Source of the DNA: Alphaproteobacteria bacterium
GTDB lineage: Bacteria; Pseudomonadota; Alphaproteobacteria; CAAHEQ01; UBA3637
Length of the DNA: 64,000 nt
Direction of reading: 5' to 3'
NCBI GenBank assembly: GCA_015062245.1
Contig: SUVA01000001.1
Coordinates: 97,254-161,253 of the forward strand
The notes below the pieces were generated by a model that saw nothing but the letters and a program-made list of their open reading frames with translations, was not told the origin of the DNA and did not search any database. The position numbers and the translations under genes are program-made. Below are positions 44,647 through 53,653 of the stretch, piece by piece; the stretch's first letter is position 1, and each line of letters opens with the position of its first letter.

Positions 44647-45555
44647 ATGATGCCATTGCATATTCCGGTTTTGTTGGATTCGGTCCTGACACGTTTAGGG
44701 TGTCAGGGCGGTGTTTATGTGGACGGCACTTTTGGGGCCGGTGGTTATACACGTGCTATTTTGAATGCTCATCCCGAAAATCGTGTGATTGCTTTTGATC
44801 GTGACCCGACTGTTATGCCGATGGTGGAAAAAATGAAAGCCGAATTTGGTGATCGCTTTTCCTTTATCGGGGATTGTTTTTCATCCGTGGCCGATTATGT
44901 GAAAGAACCGGTGGACGGCTTTGTATTGGATATTGGTGTTTCATCCATGCAAATTGACGGTGCCGAAAGGGGTTTTTCGTTTCGTTTGGATGGCCCGTTG
45001 GATATGCGTATGAGCGGGCAGGGCATATCGGCCGCCGATGTGGTCAATTTAAAGGGTGAAAAAGAGTTGGCCGATATTTTATATGCTTATGGTCAGGAAA
45101 AACAAAGTCGCCGAATTGCCAAAGCGATTGTTGAAAATCGTCCTTTTAAAACAACGGGCGAGTTGGTTGAAGTGATTCATTCGGTAATGCCTCGGCCCAA
45201 GGACGGTTCGGACAGTGCCATGCGTTCTTTTCAGGCTTTGCGCATTTACGTCAATGACGAATTGGGCGAATTGGAAAGAGCTTTAAATTCCAGCATTCGG
45301 ATTTTAAAGCCTCAGGGGCGTTTGGTGGTGGTATCTTTTCATTCTTTGGAAGATAAAATTGTTAAAGACTTTTTAAAAGCAAACGCTGCCCCGAAAAAAC
45401 ACCAAAATAAATATGCCCAAAAAACGATTGAAACGGATAAGTTTTTTATTGTGCCCGAAAAAGAAATTGTGATGGCTGATGAAAATGAATTAAAAAACAA
45501 TTCACGGGCCCATTCGGCAAAATTGCGTTGGGCCGTTCGCACGGAGGTCAAATGA
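44647..45555 (+). CDS. rsmH: 16S rRNA (cytosine-N4) methyltransferase RsmH
   Basis: This 302-residue AdoMet enzyme methylates C1402 of 16S rRNA (MraW). The AdoMet site is HIPVLLDSVL, YVDGTFGAGGYTRAIL (about 24-39) and VIAFDRDP. Catalytic-core motifs are VDGFVLDIGVSSMQID, GFSFRLDGPLDMRM and FQALRIYVNDELGEL. ATG at 44647 (or the next codon, 44650) follows AAAGGA; the ATG at 44614 overlaps the -10 box. It opens the dcw cluster, as usual, but no mraZ precedes it. Confidence 0.96.
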   Translation: MMPLHIPVLLDSVLTRLGCQGGVYVDGTFGAGGYTRAILNAHPENRVIAFDRDPTVMPMVEKMKAEFGDRFSFIGDCFSSVADYVKEPVDGFVLDIGVSSMQIDGAERGFSFRLDGPLDMRMSGQGISAADVVNLKGEKELADILYAYGQEKQSRRIAKAIVENRPFKTTGELVEVIHSVMPRPKDGSDSAMRSFQALRIYVNDELGELERALNSSIRILKPQGRLVVVSFHSLEDKIVKDFLKANAAPKKHQNKYAQKTIETDKFFIVPEKEIVMADENELKNNSRAHSAKLRWAVRTEVK

Positions 45556-45881
45556 AACAATGGCACTTTAATTTGATTTGTTTTATTTTGGCTACCGCCA
45601 CCGGAATCGGTACGTTTATGTTAAAGTATTATGTGCGTGATAAGGAAAAAAATTTAAAACAACTGCATTATCAAATCGTTTTGAATCGCCGTGAATTACA
45701 CGGCTTGCAAACGGATTGGGCGTCTTTGACAAATCCAGAGCATTTGCGCCAACAGGCCGAACAAACAAAAGCCCAACCGATATTGGCCAATCAAATTATT
45801 CAGGCCGATGAATTGGCCGAACGTCCCATTAAACCGCCCACGGCAAAACCTGATTTTGAAGAGGGTAAAAATGAAATTTAA
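45552..45881 (+). CDS. ftsL: Cell division protein FtsL-like
   Basis: This 109-residue bitopic division protein bridges FtsB/FtsQ to FtsWI. It has one membrane helix (about 6-24, HFNLICFILATATGIGTFML), then a coiled coil (KEKNLKQLHYQIVLNRRELHGLQTDWASLTNPEHLRQQAEQ). Position between rsmH and ftsI, size and LTNPEHLRQ motif support FtsL despite low conservation. GGAGG is upstream, and it overlaps the rsmH stop (ATGA). Confidence 0.85.
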   Translation: MKQWHFNLICFILATATGIGTFMLKYYVRDKEKNLKQLHYQIVLNRRELHGLQTDWASLTNPEHLRQQAEQTKAQPILANQIIQADELAERPIKPPTAKPDFEEGKNEI

Positions 45882-47622
45882 AAACAAAAATACCCCTTTT
45901 TATACGCCGTGTCAGGAAATTCCTTTGAACAAAATGGATAAGTGGCGTTATTTGGATATGACCACACGGGCTCGCTTAAAGTCGGCCTCATGGCGTGTTT
46001 TTGTTGTCGGCTTTGTTTTTTTGGGATTATTTTGTGTGATTTTGGCTCGTTTATTCCAATTGACGGTGATGGATTATCATGGGCGTGATTACACTAAAAA
46101 AGCCATCAGTTCTTCTTATGCCTTAAAACGCTATAACATTTTGGACAGAAACGGTATCTTTTTGGCCAGCAGTGTGCCCACAACAGACCTATCCGTGAAT
46201 CCCGCTTTGGTCAAAGGTGATGCCAAAGAAATTGCCAAAAATATTGCCAATGCCTTAAATGATGTGGATGAAAAAGATGTTTATTCGGCGATTACCAGCT
46301 CGGCCGGATTTAAATACATCAAACGCAAATTATCACCTGCCGAAAGACAAAACATCAATTGGTTGGGTTATTATTTCTTATCGGAATTCCCCGGTGAATA
46401 CAGAACTTACCCCCACCGTAATTTGGTGTCCCATTTGTTGGGGGGCGTGGATATTGACAATGTGGGTATATCCGGCATTGAAAAAGCCTATGACCAACAA
46501 TTGATACACGAAAATGTGCAATTGAGTATTGATGTATCCATTCAGGAAATGGTGCATAATGCCCTGACGCAAGGCATTGAAAAGTTTAAGGCTCAGGCCG
46601 GTTTGGCTATTGTAATGGATGTGAATAACGGTGAGGTTTTGGCATCTGTTTCTTTGCCCGATTATAACCCCAATTTTGCCCCAAAAGGTAAAACAGGAAA
46701 GGAACGTTTTAATCAGGCCACTTTGGGCACCTATGAATTCGGTTCAATTTTTAAATTGTTTAACACGGCTTTGGGGTTGGAAAGTAAAACCATCACGACG
46801 GCCAGTATTTTTGATACATCTGAGCCTTTGAAAATCGGACGCAAGCGCATTACCGATTATCGGGGACAGGAACGGCCTTTAACCGTGCCGGAAATTTTAA
46901 TCCATTCATCCAATATCGGTTCGGCCCAAATCGGGTTGAAAATAGGCTATGAAAAACAAAAAGAATTTTTGGGGCGGTTTGGCTTTTATGAAAAATTACC
47001 GATTCCTTTGCCTGAACGTGGCACCACACAATATAATAAAAAAGAAAAATGGGCGGATATGGAATCGGCCACCATTTCCTATGGTTATGGTATTTCCGTC
47101 ACCCCGCTTCATTTAATTGCGGGCGTTGCCTCACTGGCCAACGGTGGGCTTTATCGTGTGCCGACCTTTATCAAAGACGGCAACAAAGACCAAGTACAAA
47201 CACGTGTTTTATCCGAATCCGTTTCAAAAACAATGCGTCATTTAATGTGGGGTGTTGTCAATTATGAATTACCCGAAAACAGCCCTGTGGCCCCTTATGC
47301 CGTTGGGGGAAAAACGGGATCGGCCAACTTGATTGAAAAGGGGCGTTATGTGGAAGGCAAACTCAGAACAACTTTTGTGGGTATGTTCCCGATGAATGAA
47401 CCCAAATACATCGTTTTGGTTTCCTATACCGATCCCAAAAAGGTAAAAGCAACGCACATGTTTAATGCGGCCGGATGGAATGCTAAGGCCACAGGATTAC
47501 AGATAATCGGTGAAATCGCCCCTTATCTAGGGGTGGAACCAATTGAATCATGGGAACAACCCAATTACATTTTGAATGCCTTTGAAAGATCCCGTGAGGC
47601 CAAGAAAGGAAAGAAAAGATGA
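45871..47622 (+). CDS. ftsI: Peptidoglycan transpeptidase FtsI (PBP3)
   Basis: This 583-residue septal class B penicillin-binding protein has one membrane helix (about 44-66, FVVGFVFLGLFCVILARLFQ), a pedestal domain, and a transpeptidase with SIFK (SxxK, about 295-298), SSN (about 350-352) and KTGSAN (about 477-482). The ATG at 45871 overlaps ftsL by 11 bp. It acts with FtsW. Its stop overlaps murE-murF. Confidence 0.95.
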   Translation: MKFKNKNTPFYTPCQEIPLNKMDKWRYLDMTTRARLKSASWRVFVVGFVFLGLFCVILARLFQLTVMDYHGRDYTKKAISSSYALKRYNILDRNGIFLASSVPTTDLSVNPALVKGDAKEIAKNIANALNDVDEKDVYSAITSSAGFKYIKRKLSPAERQNINWLGYYFLSEFPGEYRTYPHRNLVSHLLGGVDIDNVGISGIEKAYDQQLIHENVQLSIDVSIQEMVHNALTQGIEKFKAQAGLAIVMDVNNGEVLASVSLPDYNPNFAPKGKTGKERFNQATLGTYEFGSIFKLFNTALGLESKTITTASIFDTSEPLKIGRKRITDYRGQERPLTVPEILIHSSNIGSAQIGLKIGYEKQKEFLGRFGFYEKLPIPLPERGTTQYNKKEKWADMESATISYGYGISVTPLHLIAGVASLANGGLYRVPTFIKDGNKDQVQTRVLSESVSKTMRHLMWGVVNYELPENSPVAPYAVGGKTGSANLIEKGRYVEGKLRTTFVGMFPMNEPKYIVLVSYTDPKKVKATHMFNAAGWNAKATGLQIIGEIAPYLGVEPIESWEQPNYILNAFERSREAKKGKKR

Positions 47623-50369
47623 CAATAACGGATAATGTCAATGAAGTGCAATCAGGCGATACTTTTTATGCCATAAAAGGCGTCAATGTGGATGGGGCGG
47701 ATTTTGTGCATCAGGCCGTCCAAAATGGGGCAACAAAAATTGTGGCCGATCATATGATTGATTGTGGTGTTCCCGTTCAGGTGGTTGATGATGTGCGTCA
47801 TACTTTTGCGGTTGATTGTACAAAACAATGGCCATCGGATAAAATTAGAAAAGTGGCCGTGACAGGTACAAACGGTAAAACATCCACGGTGTATTTCGTG
47901 CAACAATTGATGAATTTATCGGGCGTAAAGGCGGTTAGTTTGGGAACCATCGGTTTGGATGGTTGTGTGGGACATACGGATTCATCTATGACAACTATGC
48001 CCCCGAAACTGCTTTCTGAAACTTTGGCTAAATTACAGACGGACGGTGTGGAAGTTGTCGCCATGGAAGCATCCAGTCATGGTTTAGACCAAGACCGTTT
48101 GGCGGGTCTGTCTTTGTGTGGCGGTGGCTTTACAAATATCACCCGTGATCATATGGATTATCACAAAAATCAGGACAATTATTTTTCGGCCAAAGAAAAG
48201 CTGTTTACCAAGATTTTACCCGAAAATTCTGTGGCTGTTTTAAATGCGGATATTGATGAATACGAAAGGTTAAAACAGACCTGTTTATCAAAGGGACAAA
48301 AAATTATTTCCTATGGTATCAAAGGTGAAACTTTGCGTTTGATGCAACAGGTACCGACCCCAAAAGGTCAACATATTGTTATTCAATATGAAAATAAAAA
48401 CTATCCCTTTGATTTACAAATTTTTGGTGATTTTCAGGCCATGAATTTATTGTGTGCCATCGGTTTGTGCCTCAGTTTGGGACAAACGTGGGAACAATTA
48501 TGCCCTGTTATTGAACAAATAAAAGCCCCCGCCGGTCGTTTGGAATTTATCGGTGCATTGAATAATGGTGCGGGTATTTTTGTGGATTATGCCCATACAC
48601 CCGATGGATTGAAACAGGTTTTAAAATCGTTGCGTCCGCATACCAAAGGGCGTTTGGTTTGTTTGTTTGGCTGCGGTGGCGATCGGGATAAAGGTAAGCG
48701 TATTCAAATGGGACAAGTTGCTCAAGAATATGCCGATGATATCTTTGTTACCGATGATAATCCCAGAAGCGAAGACCCAAGCGCCATTCGTCAGGAGATT
48801 TTGGCCGGATGTCCCACCAAAGGTCATGAAGAATTATCCCGTTCACGGGCCATTATGCATGCCGTCAATTTATTGCAAGAAGGGGATATTTTGGTTTTGG
48901 CGGGTAAGGGCCACGAAGATTATCAACAAATACAAAATATCCGCTATCCGTTTTCTGACAGAATTGAGGCTTCTTTGCAAATTAAAGGCTATAATGAAAA
49001 CGCCCTGTATAACGGGGTGGAATTGCAACAGGCGTTGAATGCACCTGTTCATAAAAAAATGAAAGTATGGCGGGTTGTTTTTAATTCGCAGGATATTCAA
49101 TTGGGTGATTTATTTGTGGCATTGACGGGTGGTAAAAGGGACGGTCATGAATTTGTCAAAGATGCTGTCAAACGTGGGGCTGCACTGTGTTTGGTCAATC
49201 ATGAAATATCCGATGTTTCACGTGAAAAACAATTGATTGTTTCGGATACACGCATGGCTTTGGAATCGTTGGCCCGATATGCCCGCATGCGTTCAATGGC
49301 TCAGGTTGTGGGGATTACGGGCAGTTCCGGTAAAACCACCACCAAAGAAATGTTGGGGGCTTGTTTACAAGATCAAGGAAAAACTTTCATTACAAAAGCG
49401 AATTTGAATAATGATTTGGGGGTGGCTTTGATGTTGGCCAATTTACCCGCCGATAGCCAATATGCCGTCATTGAAATGGGTATCAGCCATGTGGGCGAAA
49501 TGACCCAGTTATCCGATTTGGTACGTCCGAATGTTTCTGTGATTACCAACATTCATCCGGCGCATCAGGAATTTTTCAAAACTTTACAGATTACCGCCGA
49601 AGAAAAAGCGCATATCTTTGATTATCAGGATAAAAACGGAACGGCTGTTTTAAGTGCCGATACCGAATGCGCCCAAGATTTATTTGAACGGGCCCATTTG
49701 GAAAATATTCGTCGTATCGTTCGTTTTGGTAAAAGCGAAAAGGCCGATTTACAATTGAAGAACGTATCGGTTCAGGACAAAAAGATGATGCTTAAAGCCC
49801 ACTGGCACGGGGATAATCTTTCTTATACTTTAAACTTTATAGGATCGCATTACGCCTTGGATTCGTTGGCGGTATTATTGGCAGTGGATGCATTGGGGGC
49901 CAGTACTTTACAGGCCGTTCAAACGCTTCAAGATTTAATGCCGACAAACGGGCGTGGACGCACACAAAAAATCAATCTGGACAATAAAGAAATCACCCTG
50001 ATTGATGATGCCTATAACGCCAATCCGGCCAGCATGCGTGCCGGTTTGGAATCTTTATCCTTTTATACCAAGCGCAAAATTGCCGTTTTGGGGGATATGT
50101 TGGAATTGGGTGAAGAAGGACAAAAAAGACATCTTGACTTATTGGATATTTTGGCGCACAATGGTGTGGAAAAAGTTTTCGCTGTGGGAAAATTGATGCG
50201 CGTTGTTTTTGAACTTTTGCCCGAACATCAACAAGGCGCATGGTGCGAAACGGTTGATCAGATGATACCTGTTTTGTTAAACGCTTTACAGGATCAAGAT
50301 ATTGTTTATGTAAAATCTTCCCATGGGACAGGATTGTATAAATTAGTGGATAAATTGAAAGGAAAATAA
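47619..50369 (+). CDS. MurE-MurF fusion, UDP-MurNAc peptide ligases
   Basis: This 916-residue fusion adds two consecutive parts of the murein stem. The MurE half (about 1-465) has a short N-domain, ATPase TGTNGKTSTV (about 82-91) and DNPRSEDP (about 383-390), the motif that recognises meso-diaminopimelate. The MurF half (about 470-916) has its own TGSSGKTTTKEM (about 567-578), GISHVGEM and DDAYNANPASM motifs. There is no stop or frameshift between the halves. Such fusions occur sporadically in proteobacteria. It overlaps mraY by one base. Confidence 0.93.
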   Translation: MTITDNVNEVQSGDTFYAIKGVNVDGADFVHQAVQNGATKIVADHMIDCGVPVQVVDDVRHTFAVDCTKQWPSDKIRKVAVTGTNGKTSTVYFVQQLMNLSGVKAVSLGTIGLDGCVGHTDSSMTTMPPKLLSETLAKLQTDGVEVVAMEASSHGLDQDRLAGLSLCGGGFTNITRDHMDYHKNQDNYFSAKEKLFTKILPENSVAVLNADIDEYERLKQTCLSKGQKIISYGIKGETLRLMQQVPTPKGQHIVIQYENKNYPFDLQIFGDFQAMNLLCAIGLCLSLGQTWEQLCPVIEQIKAPAGRLEFIGALNNGAGIFVDYAHTPDGLKQVLKSLRPHTKGRLVCLFGCGGDRDKGKRIQMGQVAQEYADDIFVTDDNPRSEDPSAIRQEILAGCPTKGHEELSRSRAIMHAVNLLQEGDILVLAGKGHEDYQQIQNIRYPFSDRIEASLQIKGYNENALYNGVELQQALNAPVHKKMKVWRVVFNSQDIQLGDLFVALTGGKRDGHEFVKDAVKRGAALCLVNHEISDVSREKQLIVSDTRMALESLARYARMRSMAQVVGITGSSGKTTTKEMLGACLQDQGKTFITKANLNNDLGVALMLANLPADSQYAVIEMGISHVGEMTQLSDLVRPNVSVITNIHPAHQEFFKTLQITAEEKAHIFDYQDKNGTAVLSADTECAQDLFERAHLENIRRIVRFGKSEKADLQLKNVSVQDKKMMLKAHWHGDNLSYTLNFIGSHYALDSLAVLLAVDALGASTLQAVQTLQDLMPTNGRGRTQKINLDNKEITLIDDAYNANPASMRAGLESLSFYTKRKIAVLGDMLELGEEGQKRHLDLLDILAHNGVEKVFAVGKLMRVVFELLPEHQQGAWCETVDQMIPVLLNALQDQDIVYVKSSHGTGLYKLVDKLKGK
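49214..49229. other. Near-perfect parS-like site
   Basis: TGTTTCACGTGAAAAA differs from parS at one base. It is 16.4 kb from the nearest perfect parS, inside the MurF half. Confidence 0.45.
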
Positions 50370-51448
50370 TGTTTTACTGGCTTTCGTTTTTTAAAGATTC
50401 GTTTCGCTTTTTGAATCTGTTCAGCTATCAAACGGTGCGCATTGGCGGTGCGTTGTTGACGGCTTTTGTGTTGACTTTGTTTTTTATGCCCAAATTGATT
50501 GGTTGGTTAAAATCCAAACAGGCCGAACAACCCATTCGTAAATGTGGTCCTGAAACGCATTATACCAAAGCCGGAACGCCCACAATGGGTGGTTTGATGA
50601 TATTGGCAACAGGGGTAATTTCAACATTGTTATGGGTGAATTTGGCCAATCCTTATGTTTGGGTTTTGTTGTTTGCCTTTTTGGGAACGGGGCTGACTGG
50701 TTATTGGGACGATTATACCAAACTGACCCGTCATTCCAGTGACGGTATTGCCGGCAAAACAAAGTTAGCCTTGCAATTTGCCGTGGCATTTATTACCTGT
50801 GGTTCATTGATGTATTTATCCCATGGGAATATGAGTACCAGTATCAGCATTCCGTTTTTTAAAAATTTATTCATAGATTTAAGTATGTTCTATGTTATCT
50901 TTGCCATGGTGGTGATTGTGGGGGCATCCAATGCGGTCAATTTAACGGACGGATTGGACGGATTGGTCAGTTTGCCTGTGATTATGTGTACTTCGGTTTT
51001 TGGGGTCATAGCCTATTTGGTCGGGCGTGTGGATTATACCACGTATTTGCATATTGCCTACATTCCCAATGCGGGTGAAATGGCCGTGATGTGCGGGGCG
51101 ATTATCGGGGCCACCTTGGGCTTTTTGTGGTTCAACGCCCATCCGGCAAAAGTTTTTATGGGTGATACAGGCTCTTTGGCATTGGGGGGCTTTTTGGGGG
51201 CGATAGCCGTGGCCACCAAGCACGAATTGATTTTAGCTTTGGCCGGTGGTATCTTTGTAGTGGAAGCTTTATCCGATATTATTCAGGTTGGTTCATATAA
51301 GTTACGCAAAAAACGGGTGTTTTTAATGGCACCGATTCATCACCACTTTGAAAAATTGGGATGGAGTGAAACAACGGTTGTTGTGCGTTTTTGGATTGTA
51401 TCCATTTTATTGGCCTTATTGGCTTTATCCACATTAAAGTTGAGGTAA
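50369..51448 (+). CDS. mraY: Phospho-MurNAc-pentapeptide transferase MraY
   Basis: This 359-residue inner-membrane enzyme makes lipid I from UDP-MurNAc-pentapeptide and undecaprenyl phosphate. It has about ten membrane helices. Family motifs are KAGTPTMGGLMIL (about 66-78), WDDYTKLT (about 114-121, catalytic DD), NAVNLTDGLDGL (about 189-200), FMGDTGSLALGG (about 265-276) and MAPIHHHFE (about 322-330). Confidence 0.97.
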   Translation: MFYWLSFFKDSFRFLNLFSYQTVRIGGALLTAFVLTLFFMPKLIGWLKSKQAEQPIRKCGPETHYTKAGTPTMGGLMILATGVISTLLWVNLANPYVWVLLFAFLGTGLTGYWDDYTKLTRHSSDGIAGKTKLALQFAVAFITCGSLMYLSHGNMSTSISIPFFKNLFIDLSMFYVIFAMVVIVGASNAVNLTDGLDGLVSLPVIMCTSVFGVIAYLVGRVDYTTYLHIAYIPNAGEMAVMCGAIIGATLGFLWFNAHPAKVFMGDTGSLALGGFLGAIAVATKHELILALAGGIFVVEALSDIIQVGSYKLRKKRVFLMAPIHHHFEKLGWSETTVVVRFWIVSILLALLALSTLKLR

Positions 51449-51449
51449 A

Positions 51450-52568
51450 ATGAAATACTTTTCCACCATCAAGAAACGATTGATAGAACAAGGGCGCAGT
51501 TTGGATAAAGGGATTATGTATGCGGCCTTTGTTTTGTTGTTTTGCGGTGTGTTTTTAACCTTGGCGGCCAGCCCGGCCGTGGCGGCCCGCAATAATTTGG
51601 CATGGATGCACTTTATCATTAAACATATGGTTTTTGTGCCGGTGGCTTTTGGGGTTTTGATGGGGGTGGCTTTGTTGCCGTTAAAATGGGTCAGACGGGT
51701 GGCTTTTTTGGTTTTAATTGGCGCCATGGGTGGAATGTTATTGGCGTTGTTGGGTCCCGAAATCAAAGGTGCCCATCGTTGGATAAACGTGTTTGGATTC
51801 AGCGTGCAACCATCCGAATTTGTAAAACCCGCTTTTGCCGTTGTATGCGGTTGGTTATTGGCCCGTGGCCGTTTGATAAAACATTGTTGGGACGGATGGA
51901 TAGCCTGGATTATTTGTGGGATGGTTGTTTTATTGTTATTGATGCAACCTGATATCGGTATGACGTTGACCATTTTATCCATATTTGCGGTGGAATTATT
52001 TTTATCGGGCATCTCCATTTGGTTGGTCAGCTTTTTGATTTTGGGTGGTGTTGGCTTTGGCGTGATGGCCTTTTTAACGTTTGAACACGTGCATAATCGT
52101 GTGATAAAATTTCTGTTTCCCGAAGAAGGGACTTCCTATCAGGTGGAAAAATCCATGGAAACACTGAAAAATGCCGGTTGGTTTGGCAAAGGTCCGGGGG
52201 AAGGCAGTGTTAAATACGAATTGCCCGATGCCCATACGGATTTTATTATGGCTGTATCGGCCGAAGAATTTGGCTTTATCGTGACAGCTTTAATTGTCAT
52301 GACCTTTGCCTTTATTATGTTGCGTTCATGTTGGTTGATTCGGCGTGAAAACAACTTTTTTGTTCAAGTGGCTGTGGGTGGTTTGATGACCCAAATAACC
52401 GTTCAATCTTTGGTCAATATACTGTCCACATTGAACTTGATTCCGACAAAAGGAATGACACTTCCTTTTATTTCGTACGGCGGATCGTCATTGATATCGG
52501 TGGCATTTGCCTTTGGTTTTATTTTGGCCCTGACACATGGGCATAGTTTTTCAAGGGGATTAGAATGA
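51450..52568 (+). CDS. ftsW: Lipid II flippase/glycosyltransferase FtsW (SEDS)
   Basis: This 372-residue SEDS polymerase, the septal glycan synthase paired with FtsI, has about ten membrane helices. Family motifs are AHRWINVFGFSVQPSEFVKP (about 110-129), the periplasmic GPGEGSVKYELPDAHTDFIM (about 248-267, essential Asp) and LPFISYGGSSLI (about 338-349). It follows mraY directly; murD, normally between them, is absent. Confidence 0.95.
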   Translation: MKYFSTIKKRLIEQGRSLDKGIMYAAFVLLFCGVFLTLAASPAVAARNNLAWMHFIIKHMVFVPVAFGVLMGVALLPLKWVRRVAFLVLIGAMGGMLLALLGPEIKGAHRWINVFGFSVQPSEFVKPAFAVVCGWLLARGRLIKHCWDGWIAWIICGMVVLLLLMQPDIGMTLTILSIFAVELFLSGISIWLVSFLILGGVGFGVMAFLTFEHVHNRVIKFLFPEEGTSYQVEKSMETLKNAGWFGKGPGEGSVKYELPDAHTDFIMAVSAEEFGFIVTALIVMTFAFIMLRSCWLIRRENNFFVQVAVGGLMTQITVQSLVNILSTLNLIPTKGMTLPFISYGGSSLISVAFAFGFILALTHGHSFSRGLE

Positions 52569-53653
52569 AGAAAATTATTATTACAACAGGTGGTACAGGC
52601 GGTCACATTTTTCCGGCCGAGGCCATTGCAAAGGGTTTGTTAGATGCCGGTTATGATATAACCTTTATCACAGATAAACGTGGGGCGAATTTCAGGAAAT
52701 TGACCCAAGTGCCGACCAAAGTGGTGGCGGCATCATCTGTGACAGGGCGTTCTTTTTTTGGTAAATTAAAGGCTTTTGCCGTTTTATGTTTTGGTGCTTT
52801 TCAATCATCATGGTTTATGTTATTAAAGCGTCCGGATTTGGTTATCGGGGTGGGCGGATACGCCTCTTTACCGGCGGTATTGGCGGCTCAGTTTTTAAAA
52901 ATACCCACTGTGGTTCACGAACAAAATGCCGTTTTGGGCCGTGCCAATCGGATGTTGGCCCCCCGTGTTAAGATGATTGCCACGGCCTTTGCCGATACCA
53001 AAATGGTGCCACCTGGGATTTCAACATTTTTGGTGGGGCAACCGGTGCGTGATGCTATTTTGCAAAAAGCAAATACCCCCTATCCGACAGATGATAAGTT
53101 GTTTTATTTGTTGGTGACTGGCGGTTCGCAAGGCGCCCGTTTTTTAAGCCGTTCTTTGCCTGAGGCGATTTTAAAATTGCCCGCCGAAATTCGTTCACAA
53201 ATGGTCATCACACAACAGGCCCGTCCCGAAGATGTAGATGATTTACAAAAGTTATATCAAGATGGCGGTTTTTATGCTGTAACGGTTCAATCGTTTTTTG
53301 ATAATATGCCTGAATTGTTGGCTAAATCCCATTTGGTGATTGGTCGTTCCGGATCTTCCACTTTGGCCGAATTGGCGATTGTCGGTCGTCCCGGTATTTA
53401 TGTGCCATTACCCACTTCGGCGGATAATCATCAATTTGAAAACGCCCGTCAATTTGCCGAAAGCGGAGCCGGTTGGTTGGTTGTGGAACAAGACTTTGAT
53501 GCGGATAATTTGGCCAAACGTTTGCAGGATTTAATCGAAAACAAAGAAGAATTGAAAACAGCCGCTTTGGCCAGCTTGGCTTTATCTCATCCGGATGTGG
53601 CCGAAAAGATGGTGGCTTTGGTTAAACCCATTATTGAAGGGACAAACAAATGA
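52565..53653 (+). CDS. murG: UDP-GlcNAc transferase MurG
   Basis: This 362-residue membrane-associated glycosyltransferase (GT28) makes lipid II. It has the N-terminal acceptor domain with TTGGTGGHIFPAEAIA (about 6-21), VVHEQNAVLGRANRML, and the donor domain with VTGGSQGARFLS (about 186-197), GRSGSSTLAEL (about 259-269) and LPTSADNHQFENA. The start codon overlaps the ftsW stop. Confidence 0.96.
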   Translation: MKKIIITTGGTGGHIFPAEAIAKGLLDAGYDITFITDKRGANFRKLTQVPTKVVAASSVTGRSFFGKLKAFAVLCFGAFQSSWFMLLKRPDLVIGVGGYASLPAVLAAQFLKIPTVVHEQNAVLGRANRMLAPRVKMIATAFADTKMVPPGISTFLVGQPVRDAILQKANTPYPTDDKLFYLLVTGGSQGARFLSRSLPEAILKLPAEIRSQMVITQQARPEDVDDLQKLYQDGGFYAVTVQSFFDNMPELLAKSHLVIGRSGSSTLAELAIVGRPGIYVPLPTSADNHQFENARQFAESGAGWLVVEQDFDADNLAKRLQDLIENKEELKTAALASLALSHPDVAEKMVALVKPIIEGTNK

